Assembly (NCBI RefSeq): GCF_014905175.1
Contig: NC_057789.1
Coordinates: 14,064,876 to 14,128,875, forward strand
From: Aphidius gifuensis
Taxonomy: Eukaryota; Arthropoda; Insecta; Hymenoptera; Braconidae
DNA length: 64,000 bases
Direction of reading: 5' to 3'
The translations under genes and the position numbers were made by a program. Of the stretch, positions 11,099 to 20,587 are shown one piece after another. The notes beneath the pieces were generated by a model. The model searched no databases, was not told the DNA's origin, and saw only the letters and a list, made by a program, of their open reading frames with translations. Positions within the stretch are counted from its first letter, which is position 1. Each line of letters begins with the position of its first letter.

Positions 11099-11817
11099 AT
11101 GATTCACGAATTTTATAACAATGAGGTAAGTGATATATTAACATTTTAAATTATTTATTAGTATTTATAAATTTATCATTCTATGTGTTTAATTTATTTA
11201 TTAATGTATTTTCAATTTGTTAATTTATTAATTTTTTTGATTTTTAGTTGGATCGACTTTCCACCCAAATTGCACCACTGATTGTTATTGAGGGAGAGTA
11301 TCGAGAGGATGAGCGTTCTGGAGTTTCATATGATTTACACGTGCGAGAGGATAATTTAAAAATAGTAATATTCGATTTTTTATGCATAATTATATTTGAT
11401 CATTATATTTGTTTCAATAAATATCGTTTCTCAGATTGAATATAATCTTTTATCAATACGTAGTTTAATGTATTCATCAAGACTAATGAATAAATATTGT
11501 AAGTACTTTTTTATATTTAAATTCAAAGATTTTTTCTAAATCATTAAACATGTCTATAATAATAATAATAAACTGCATAAATTTTTATCCACAGGTGGTT
11601 TCAATATTCATACAAAATGTATAGGAAATAATAGAACTCCAATCTCAACTATTTTGCCAGGTATAATTCGAATGTTCATAATTTTTTATTTGGTTTTTAT
11701 ACAATATAATTTTTATTCATTGTATTACAGATTACTGGAATAATGACTCCAGTTTCCCAGAAGAAGACGATTCACCAGTGGCACTTGATGAGTTGCAGTA
11801 TGATGTGACTCTAAATG
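11099..11817 (+). CDS. predicted spliced gene fragment of unknown function, five exons
   Basis: Exons that keep one reading frame: 11099-11125 (MIHEFYNNE), 11248-11364, 11435-11498, 11595-11660 and 11731-11817. Each is bounded by GT and AG (for example GTAAGT at 11126, TTTTTAG before 11248, ACAG before 11595), with matching intron phases 0, 0, 1, 1 and a donor at 11818. The coding is acidic toward the end (FPEEDDSPVALDEL). A TATA/initiator promoter precedes it. The 3' part is missing: an 838-bp foldback element starts 22 bp later. It may be the left-terminal gene of Polinton B, in the position and orientation of the spliced gene at 15485, or a gene of A. No sequence similarity to that gene was seen. 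Confidence 0.45.
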
Positions 11818-11838
11818 GTAATATATACATATATATAT

Positions 11839-12676
11839 GGGGCATTCCAAGTCAAATCACCGAGTCATTGGCCTGACCCCCACCGATTCACTTGGAAATT
11901 TTTTTCTAGGTGTATTTTGGACCAAAAAACGACCTTATTTTTTTTCAATTTTTTTCCACCATTTTTACACCATAAAATAATTTGTTTTTTCCTACTATCG
12001 AGTATTTCTCAAATTAGACGAGGTTTAAAATTCTGAAATTTTTCCTATATCATCTCGAGGTAAAAACAAGTCACCCATAAAAATTTGGGAATGGGCCGAG
12101 AATAATTACTAATTTTTTTATAAGTGATTAAAAAAAAATTTTTTTACGAATTTTAAAAATAGAAAAATTTATTATTTCTTTAGAGAAATAAAATAAAAAT
12201 AAATGATATCTTGATTTATATTTATTAGATCGAATAACACCAATTGAAATTACCCTCGAAATATGGAAAGAACCAAAATTTGCCCAGATATCATTTATTT
12301 TTATTTTCGATTTCTCTACAAGAAACCATTATTAGATTATTCTAAAATTAGATTATTTTAAAATTGGTAAAAAAATTTTTTTTCAATCAGTTATAAAAAA
12401 ATTAGTAATTATTCTCGGCCCATTCCCAAATTTTTATGGGTGACTTGTTTTTACCTCAAGATGATATAGGAAAAATTTCAGAATTTTAAACCTGGTCTAA
12501 TTTGAGAAATACTCGATAGTAGGAAAAAAAAAATTATTTTATGGTGTAAAAATGGTGGAAAAAATTTGAAAAAAAAATAAGGTCGTTTTTTGGTCCAAAA
12601 TACACCTAGAAAAAAAATTCCAAGTGAATCGGTAGGGGTCAGGCCGATGACTCGGTGATTTGACTTGGAATGCCCC
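11839..12676. mobile_element. 838-bp foldback element (long-TIR MITE)
   Basis: The ends are perfect inverted repeats beginning GGGGCATTCCAAGTCAAATC, and almost the whole element is palindromic (arms of roughly 340 bp, with a further shorter pairing toward the centre). It is flanked on both sides by ATATAT runs that may hide a TA-type duplication. No transposase. It sits between the spliced fragment at 11.8 kb and the ATPase remnant. Confidence 0.8.
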
Positions 12677-12784
12677 ATATATATATATATTGTAACCGAT
12701 TTTCTGACCTGCGCGGCGAGAACTATCGGCCAAAGTTAGCAACGAGGATTTCTCACCATCCTCCTCAAAATCACTGGGGGGAGC

Positions 12785-13019
12785 CATGTTGGTTATCTCG
12801 GAAGCCAACATTAACATTTTCGAATCTTAAACCATTTTCATGCGTGATCATTGCAAATAATACGTTCGTTTTTCCTATACCGCTAGGACCACAAAATATT
12901 CCTCGAATAGTGTTTGGTAGTAATTCACTGTGCCTTTTTTCTTTTCTTTCGCTACTCTGTTGAATAAGTTCATCAAAATTGGTTACTGATAATTTTTTGT
13001 TTTGTTTATTAAATTGCAT
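12785..13019 (-). pseudogene. Polinton B ATPase, N-terminal remnant
   Basis: About 78 codons from ATG 13019, with Walker A GPSGIGKT and the following NGLRFENV block. Similarity to the other ATPases stops at about 12785, where unrelated sequence begins. Walker B and the rest are lost. The adjoining 12677-12784 holds a short open stretch that I could not identify. Confidence 0.8.
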
Positions 13020-13110
13020 TGTGTATGTTGGAGCAAGTCCTGATTATTACTGAATCGTTTTGATATAAATACATGCTTTTATAATCGTTTGCATCAGTTA
13101 CATCAAAACT
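13020..13110. promoter_or_regulatory. divergent PLA2/ATPase promoter, Polinton B
   Basis: Plus strand: TATA (GATATAAAT, 13062-13070) and TCAGT 13094-13098. Minus strand: TTATAAAAG (13077-13084) and TCAGT 13049-13053. Each pair is spaced about 31-32 bp, so the two core promoters interlock within 50 bp. Confidence 0.65.
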
Positions 13111-13914
13111 ATGATTGAGCACAGACGTCGAAAAAAAAGAGGAAAAGGTATTGTAAATAAAATCATCAATAAACTTTCTTTTGAATTAGATATCCCAAAA
13201 TACAATTATTGTGGGCCTAGTACTAAATTAGCAAAAAGATTAGAACGAGGTGATCGGGGTATAAATCCGCTGGACGAATCGTGTAAAGAACACGATATAC
13301 AATACGAAAAAAATACAGATAATTTAGTCGCTAGACATCAGGCTGACAGAGAACTCGCTGAAAAAGCTTGGCAACATGTTCTAGCTAACGACTCTTCTAT
13401 TGCTGAAAAAGCAGCAGCTTGGGGAATAACAAACGCTATGAAAGCAAAAGTAAAAATGGGTATGACATTGAAAGAAAAAGAAACTAGAAAATTAAAAAAG
13501 AAAAAAGGACCTTCGATATCATTAACAAAAATTATCAATTTAACGAAAAAACTTACTCAGCCTGGAGGTGATCCTATCAAATCAATTATAAAGGGAGCAC
13601 GTGATGCTGTAAAAAAATCTGGTGGTAAAAAAAATATTCGGTCGCCTCGTGTTTTACCATTACCAGCAAAAATTGGAGGATTTTTACCGTTTTTAATGCC
13701 TATTTTTGCTGATCTTAGTGCAGTGGGTGCTTTATCAGGTGGAGCTGCTACAGGAGTAAAAACTATTAATGAAGCAAATGCTGCAAAAAGTAGACTTGAA
13801 GAAAATAAACGTCATAATACAAAAATGGAATCAATTGCTTTGGGAAATGGTATGTTTTTGCAGCCTCATAAAAAAGGATTTGGTTTATTTTTAAAGCCAT
13901 CAAAAAACATGTAA
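13111..13914 (+). CDS. PLA2-domain virion protein, Polinton B, open frame
   Basis: A 267-residue ORF with a basic N-terminus (RRRKKRGKG), calcium loop YCGPSTK and catalytic CKEHDIQYE. A basic linker, a hydrophobic Gly/Ala segment (about residues 190-215) and the shared tail ending GLFLKPSKNM follow. The second Gly of the usual GPG calcium loop is Ser (GPST), which could weaken calcium binding. The frame is uninterrupted although its neighbours are broken. It is about 38 residues shorter than the A copy, mainly in the N-terminal and linker parts. Confidence 0.82.
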   Translation: MIEHRRRKKRGKGIVNKIINKLSFELDIPKYNYCGPSTKLAKRLERGDRGINPLDESCKEHDIQYEKNTDNLVARHQADRELAEKAWQHVLANDSSIAEKAAAWGITNAMKAKVKMGMTLKEKETRKLKKKKGPSISLTKIINLTKKLTQPGGDPIKSIIKGARDAVKKSGGKKNIRSPRVLPLPAKIGGFLPFLMPIFADLSAVGALSGGAATGVKTINEANAAKSRLEENKRHNTKMESIALGNGMFLQPHKKGFGLFLKPSKNM

Positions 13915-14273
13915 AGCTACCACATCGAGCGTTGACTGATATTGATCTCATCAAATATGCAAAAATTTTAAAAATTCCATATTTTCGAGGTGTATTTATG
14001 AGAAATGATTTACCTAAATCAGGTCCTAGGAAGAATGAGTCATCAATAATCAATCTTGATGATAAAGATGGTCCTGGTACACACTGGGTTGCATATAAAA
14101 AAAAAAATGATCAAGTTATTTATTTTGATAGTTTTGGAGACTTAGGCCCTCCTGAAGAACTTAAAAAATATCTCGGTGTTGGTAGCATTAAATATAATTA
14201 TAAAAATTATCAAAAAAATGATACAGTTATATCCGGTCATCTATGTTTAAAATTTTTATCTGGAAAATTATAA
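13914..14273 (+). pseudogene. Polinton B protease, start codon and catalytic Cys lost
   Basis: Aligned with the intact copy at 2248-2607, the start ATG is AAG (13914-13916) and the catalytic Cys in the NCGHLC motif is Ser (ISGHLC). The His (GPGTHW) and Asp (IYFDSFG) remain. The rest is open, ending at 14273. The next ATG is about 30 codons in, so neither initiation nor catalysis is expected. Confidence 0.75.
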
Positions 14274-14291
14274 ATACATATGTACATACAG
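14269..14291 (+). promoter_or_regulatory. Polinton B penton promoter overlapping protease stop
   Basis: TATAAAT at 14269-14275 includes the protease TAA (14271-14273). ACAGTT around 14290 is a weaker initiator at shorter spacing than in A and C. Confidence 0.4.
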
Positions 14292-14305
14292 TTTCAATAT
14301 TAGTC

Positions 14306-14895
14306 ATGAGTGATTCGTTCACGCTAACACTGTCTGGAGCCTCCTCTATTCTAGAGGCTCAATATTTTCCACCAATAGAATTATCTCAAGATAAAAATTA
14401 TGTTATGGGACTTGTTGAATTAGTAACATTCAATTCAATACCAAATATTGATGAATACAATAATAAATTTCATGTGGGTGATTATATAATTACAATACCT
14501 ACTGGCAGTTATGAAATTGAAGATATTGAAGACTATAGAAAGAAAGAATTACCAGAAATTTTTTTTGAGTATCAAAGCTGATACAAATGAATTATGTTGT
14601 GAAATATTATGTGATAATTTCATAAATTTCCAAGAAAATAATACTATAGGTCAATTGCTCGGATTTTCATCACAAATATTAACGCCAAACGTTGTGCATA
14701 AATCAGATTTGACTGTTACCATCATAAAAGTCAATGCTTTGCGTATTGAATGTAATATAACGACAGGTGCTTACATGAATGATCGACCAGTTCACACGAT
14801 TCATGAATTTTTTCCTTGTGTTCCAAAAGGATATAAGATTATAGAAGTGCCATCGCATGTCATTTATCTTCCAATCACCGTACAAGCAATACACA
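14306..14895 (+). pseudogene. Polinton B penton protein, 5' part, interrupted by Polinton C
   Basis: It starts SDSFTLTLSG and continues through RIECNITTGA and VHTIHEFFP, with a frame break in the 14540-14580 region. The reading frame ends where Polinton C begins at 14896. The C-terminal coding resumes at 32795, so both halves flank the inserted element. Confidence 0.8.
14890..14895 (+). repeat. left target-site duplication TACACA
   Basis: A 6-bp direct repeat matching 32789-32794, exactly outside the TIRs. Six bp is the Polinton norm. Confidence 0.9.
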
Positions 14896-15313
14896 AGTAG
14901 TATATATAGGAGAGTTCTGGCTCACCCCCCCGTTGTGCCCCCCCTTCCCCCCGCGAAACCCGCGACCCCCACTGTGATTCGCGGGTGATTTCCCGGAATC
15001 CGCGAGGCCTCCCCCAGGGGGTCCGCGAATTAATTAATTAGGTCAAATCACCGCAGGGGGTCCTTGAATTAATTAATTAGGTCAATTAATTAATCAGGTC
15101 AGATCGCCGCAGGGGGTCCTCTAATTGATTAATTAGGTCAAATCGCCATGGGGGGGTTCGATTTTTTTGTAAGACGCCATATTGGTTGTTCTATATGACG
15201 CCATATTGGATTTTTTTTGATGTCATTTTAAATTTTGAAATTCCCGCGAGTCTAGAGGTTCCATTTTTCATACGACGCCATATTGTTTTTCGTAAGACGT
15301 CATATTGCATTTC
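14896..15313 (+). repeat. left TIR of Polinton C
   Basis: About 410 bp, imperfectly matched by the complement of 32330-32788. The outer 110 bp are C-rich. Then come three units, each an AGGGGGTCC box plus a TTAATTAATTAGGTCA run, then four GACG(C/T)CATATTG motifs. The internal repeats suggest subterminal protein-binding sites. Confidence 0.88.
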
Positions 15314-15484
15314 ACAAAGGTAATTATTGTTATTATTTTTATTTATTTTATTGATCATAAATTAATTCCCGTTTTTATCTTTGAGTTTATATGATATGTG
15401 TAAGAGGGCGCCTCAGACTCGTTCTATCAGCGTTCTATGTTTTGCGAATATCCACGTTTTTCTTCAAGTTCGAATCCTTGAGTT

Positions 15485-18133
15485 ATGAGGTTGGTTCATA
15501 AAAGTTATCAAGAAAAATACAATATGAGATTCAGAGTAATTAGAAGAACGGTAAGTAATTTTTTTTTATTTAATTAATCAATTTATTTTTTCTATTATTT
15601 ATTGTTTTTGTATTTATTTATTTATTTATTGGTGAAGGTTTTTACGATAACATTTTTCTTTAGTGAACGTGTGCTTGAGAAAATTGCATCACTCAAGCAC
15701 GTGTTCTCACTAATCTTTTTTGTTTTGTTCTTATTAATTTGTATTCTATTGTCTTTTCTTTTAATTTAATTTATTCTATTCATTTTATTAATAAATTAGT
15801 GATGTGGTTTTTCTTTTATTATATATATATTTTTTTTTTTTTTCGTTAAACATGTGCGTGTGATTGCATGATTCGCACATGGTTTAACCTATCTTTTTTG
15901 ATCTTTTTTATATTCTATTTTATTTATCTTTTTTTCTTATTAATTTGTATTCAATTATCTTTTCATTTAATTTAATTTATTTTATTAATAAATTAGTGGT
16001 GTGGTTTTTCTTTTATTATATATATATATATATTTTTTTCGTTAAACATGTGCGTGTGATTGCATGATTTGCACATGCTTTAACCTATCTTTTTATTTAT
16101 ACTTTATTGATTCTATTTTCTTTCGTTCGCTTTTATTTCATTTATTAGTTGAAGGTTGTTTATTTTTTTTTAATTTATGGGTTATTTAATTAATTTTATT
16201 ATATATTTTTAGAGGGATTCACTGTGGAAAAGGCCGGTGATGATGAATTTGGAGAGGATGGTTAGGATGTTGCCTGCTGCAGTAAAAAGACAGCTGCGTA
16301 GGGAATTTGCAGAAGCAATGAATCCTCCACGTGACAATGGTAATTTTTTTTTTAAATTTTCATATTATTTTAGCATTCTATTTTTTTACTAATTTTTATT
16401 TTTTTTTTCAGATGATTATGATGCTGATGATGAGGTTTTTTTTTTTTGTGATGAAAAATAAAAAGAGCTGCAGTGGAAAAAAAAAATCATAAAGTTAAAG
16501 TTCAAACAATTTTTTCATAATAAATATTTGTTGCATAGTATTTTAATCATAATTTTATAATTTATATTAATTATATTAATCAATTGAAAGTCATTTTGAA
16601 TATGTAAAATATATTTTTTGTGGAACTATACTGATGCATTTTTATAACAATAATAATTTGTTATGAACAAATGCATCAGTAGAAATCCATAAAAAATTAT
16701 ATATTTTTTACTTCATTGAAATCTTTTTTTATTTAATGGATTTTTTTATAAATACTGTGCAACAAATTTTTACTGTGAAAATACAAAAAGCTGCAGTTAA
16801 AAATTATAAAGTTAAAAGTTATAAGTTTAAACAATTTTTTCACAATAAATATTTGTTGCATAGTATTTTAATCATAATTTTATAATTTATATTAGATATA
16901 TTAATCAATTGAAAGTCATTTTGAATATGTAAAATATATTTTTTGTGGAACTATACTGATGCATTTTTATAACAATAATAATTTGTTATGAACAAATGCA
17001 TCAGTAGAAATCCATAAAAATTATATATTTTTTACTTCATTGAAATGTTTTTTTATTCAATGGATTTTTTTTTATAAATACTGTGCAACAAATTTTTACT
17101 GTAAAAATACAAAGAGCTGCAGTTAAAAATTATAAAGTTAAAAGTTATAAGTTTAAACAATTTTTTCACAATTAATATTTGTTGCACAGTATTTAAAAAT
17201 TCTATACAGTTAAAGAAGTAAAATATAATTTTTCATAGATTTGTACTAATGCATTTTTATAACAATAATAATAATAATTTGTTTATCATTGTTATGAACA
17301 AATGCAACAGTAGAAATCTATGAAAAATTATATTTTACTTCTTTACAATGTTTTTTCTTATTCACTAGATATTTTTTTTATAAATACTATACAACAAATA
17401 TTTACCATAATGAAAATAAAAAGATTTATTTATTTTTACAGAATGATGGTGATGATGAGAATGACGAGTCACTGATGGATTTTGAGGATGAATCTAGTGA
17501 TGAAGATTCCAATGATGATGATGATGATGATGATGATGATAATAACGAGTTGTCAGATCTGGAGGTAATCATCATAAATATTTTTTAATTATTTTAAACT
17601 AATTATAAATTTTTTTTTGATTTTTAATCATTTTTTTAATTTTTTTAGGATGGAACCAGTGATGATGATGATGATACTGATGATAATGATAATGATAATG
17701 ATGATAATGATGATGATGATAATGATGATAATAATGATGATAATAATGATGATGATAGTGATGATGATAATAATGTTAATGATGATGATGATGATGATGA
17801 TGTAACGATGCCTCCGGTAGATAATAGAATGGAACCATTATATTGTAATTTTTTTAATTAATTTTTTTTCGTTTAAAATTAATGAATCTTTTAATTAATT
17901 GTTTTATTTTTCTTTTTTTAGTAATTAAGGATACTCGTGATCAGCCTTATGAAGATGACTTGTTGAGCGATAATGATGATGATGCTGATACAGTAATTTT
18001 GGAAGAAGAGGAGCTGATTGGGAGGTTAGGGGATTGTGACTTTTACAATTGCTGCTACAGCCCGCTTGAGATGACCCGAAGAGGTCGAATCTGTCGTGAT
18101 CCGATGTGGACTCGAAATTATGTATTTTTTTAA
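15485..18133 (+). CDS. spliced acidic-protein gene of Polinton C, six exons
   Basis: Predicted exons are 15485-15550, 16213-16339, 16412-16434, 17442-17564, 17649-17844 and 17922-18133. All introns are GT-AG and the phases (0, 1, 0, 0, 1) keep a single 248-codon frame to the TAA at 18131. The N-terminus is basic and Arg-rich (RFRVIRRT, VKRQLRREFAEAM). The middle is a very long Asp/Asn run encoded by GAT/AAT repeats, and the C-terminus is a Cys-containing block (GDCDFYNCCYSPLEMTRRG). No family recognised. It occupies the left-terminal position, codirectional with PolB. The exact frame preservation across five introns supports a real gene. Confidence 0.6.
15659..16086. repeat. three hairpins in intron 1 of the acidic gene
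   Basis: Imperfect palindromes lie at 15663-15711 (stem GTGCTTGAG/CTCAAGCAC), 15848-15893 and 16040-16085 (stem AAACATGTGC/GCACATG). The last two share a duplicated block about 190 bp long. Confidence 0.65.
16446..17415 (+). repeat. three about 320-bp tandem repeats with hairpins, intron 3
   Basis: Each unit contains AAAGAGCTGCAGT or its like, a CAATTTTTTCA block and a hairpin with stems ACTGATGCATTT and AAATGCATCAGT (or close variants), at about 16630-16692, 16950-17010 and 17245-17315. The whole array lies inside an intron of the acidic gene. Confidence 0.75.
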
Positions 18134-18629
18134 AAAGAAATTAAATAAATAAATGATTTTCCAATTTTAAGTATGTTGTTTTTCTCATTAATCCATATCC
18201 TAAGTTTTTTTATTTTCACATTTTTTTCTTGTTTCCTATTCATTATTTTTTATCATTTTTTTTTTCAGTCACATTAATTATTTTTATTGTTTCCGATTCA
18301 TTATTTTTTATCATTTTTTTATTTTTATTATTCATTATTTTTTTTTTCAGTCACATTAATTATTTTTTATTGTTAAATATTTTTTTTTCAAGTAAATTTT
18401 CCTTTCCAAATATATTAGTTTAAATCATTTTTGTAAGTATGAATAGTAATCATTGAAAATGACGTTGTGTCGCTAAGAGTTAATGAAAATGATGGTGTGT
18501 GATGATGTCGCTAGTGGTCATGAAAAAGTGAGGAAAAAGCTAAATAATCGTCAGTACATCTAGCTCATTCCTTTAACACATATCATTGTGATCTGCTGCC
18601 AGGACAATTTAGTCAAATAAAAATATCAG
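18134..18629. other. gene-free stretch and putative PolB 5' leader
   Basis: 18200-18420 is T-rich low complexity. A TCAGT at 18550-18555 could be the PolB initiator, although no TATA box is seen. An untranslated first exon would end at the strong donor CAG|GTGAGT (18627-18635). Confidence 0.35.
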
Positions 18630-19551
18630 GTGAGTCTTAACCACAATTCAATAATCAATTAGTATTTTCATAATCATTAGATATTTTATAAAATTTCTTA
18701 ATAAACTAACAGTAGATTTTCACTAGCTATCAATCTACATAAATATTTTTTGCATCTGATTAATATTTTTCAAAAAAAAAAATAACCTCAAAAAAAAAAT
18801 TTTTTTCTTTTTTTTTTTTTAGTAATCCATCATTATCTTGTCAATTTTTGTTTAATTTTCGAAAGTTTTAAGTTAATTATTCTCAGATTTTCACTAGCTA
18901 TCAATCTACATAAATATTTTTTGCATCTGATTAATATTTTTCTAAAAAAAAAATAACCTTAAAAAAAAAAAATTTTTTTTTTATTTAGTAATCCATCATT
19001 ATCTTGTCAATTTTTGTTTAATTTTCGAAAGTTTTAAGTTAATTATTCTCAGATTTTCACTAGCTATCAATCTACATAAATATTTTTTGCATCCGATTAA
19101 TATTTTTCTAAAATAAAAATAACCTTAAAAAAAAATTTTTTTTTTTTTTAGTAATCCATCATTATCTTGTCAATTTTTGTTTAATTTTCGAAAGTTTTAA
19201 GTCAATTATTCTCAGATTTTCACTAGCTATCAATCTACATAAATATTTTTTGCATCTTGTTGATATTTTTTTAAAAAAAAATAACCTCAGAATAATTTTT
19301 TTTTTTCGGTAATCCATCATTATCTTGTCAATTTTTGTTTAATTGTCGAAAGTTTTAAGTTAATTATTCTCAGATTTTCACTAACTATCAATCTACATGA
19401 ATATTTTTTGCACTAGGTTAATTTTTAAAGAAAAATAACCTGTAATCCATCATTATCTTTACAATTTTTGAATATTTTTTGAAATTTTTAAGTCAATTAT
19501 CCATAGATTTTAGCTTGCAATGATTCTACATTAATATTTTTTGATTTTTAG
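18630..19551 (+). repeat. tandem repeat array within a putative PolB 5'-UTR intron
   Basis: Five to six units of about 160-170 bp start near 18716, 18888, 19050, 19214 and 19373, each with TTCACTAGCTATCAATCTAC and AGTAATCCATCATTATCTTG; a decayed one lies near 19500. The array is bracketed by a consensus donor (GTGAGT at 18630) and an acceptor (TTTTTAG to 19551), 31 bp before the PolB ATG. Confidence 0.65.
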
Positions 19552-19582
19552 GTTAACCAAACAAATATTAAAATAAAAAAAT

Positions 19583-20554
19583 TTGATCAAAATGGATTTA
19601 AACGCACAATGCAGACTACGACGAGAAGAATATCGAATAATAGTTGAACGTTTACACGAGGCTCCAGATTACAATCAAATCAATTCTACAATTATTTCTT
19701 TACGCAGAGATATTGCAAATTATAACAAATCATGTGCAAGTCTGTCAGGTGCTCATAAAAAATGCACTCAGGCAACAGTGGCAATACTGACAACTTTTCT
19801 ATTAAGATTACAAAGTTTTCAAGTTCAAGGTGCAGGTGTATCTTCAACAGTTGATGTATCAAACGCTTCTACTGAAAAATATATTGAATGGCAAGACTCA
19901 GAAAATGTATTCAGAAATAGGATGAAGACAAGCATTATAATTAATTTAAAACATAAAGATGTAAAAGACTTTCTTTCTGATGCTAAAGAAATGTTAATTA
20001 GTCAGTTAGCTCTTATTTTACAAGATAAAAATGCACTCAAAGTCAATACTGTATTAGCTTTAAACTATGAAATCGAAAAACCTTCAGATAATAGTGTAGA
20101 AGTTGAAACAAAATATTTCAGTGAGGGCAGTTTTGAGGTTTTACAATCATCAAATCTAAGCCAACTATTTAAAGAAAATTTCGAACATTTTATAGAAGAT
20201 GTTGAGGAAGCTGAATTAAATGGATCTGGTTGGAAACTGCATTAAATCCTCCATCTTGAAATCCAAATAAATGATTACATACCACTGCAAGGTGGTAATT
20301 CATCTTTCGTTGAAATGCCATCATGGATACTGAAAACTCACTCAGTTGTAAACGTCAAAAATTCTGATAATTTTTGTTTCCTATGGTCAGTTTTAGCATG
20401 TTTATACAAAGTCCAAAAAAATGGTGAGCGTGTGAGTCATTATACGAAACATCTTGATAAAATAAATTCTAGCGGAATAACTTTCCCAATAACATGGGAA
20501 AAAATCAAAGTTTTTGAAAAACAAAATAAGTTGAAAATTAATATTTATGGTATA

Positions 20555-20587
<33 letters not shown>

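Noticed and set aside
12539..12817. Short ORF with MAPPSDFEEDGEK next to the ATPase remnant
   Set aside because: It runs into the foldback element; no splice or family support, so not called as a gene.
15155..15310. CArG-type transcription factor boxes in the TIR
   Set aside because: CCATATTGG is one base short of the CC(A/T)6GG consensus.
16446..17415. CRISPR-like repeat array
   Set aside because: Units are about 320 bp with internal hairpins in an intron of a eukaryotic element, not short repeats with unique spacers.
17617..17805. Methionine-rich ORF
   Set aside because: It is another frame of the GAT/AAT repeat. The Asp/Asn frame fits the spliced gene with consistent intron phases.
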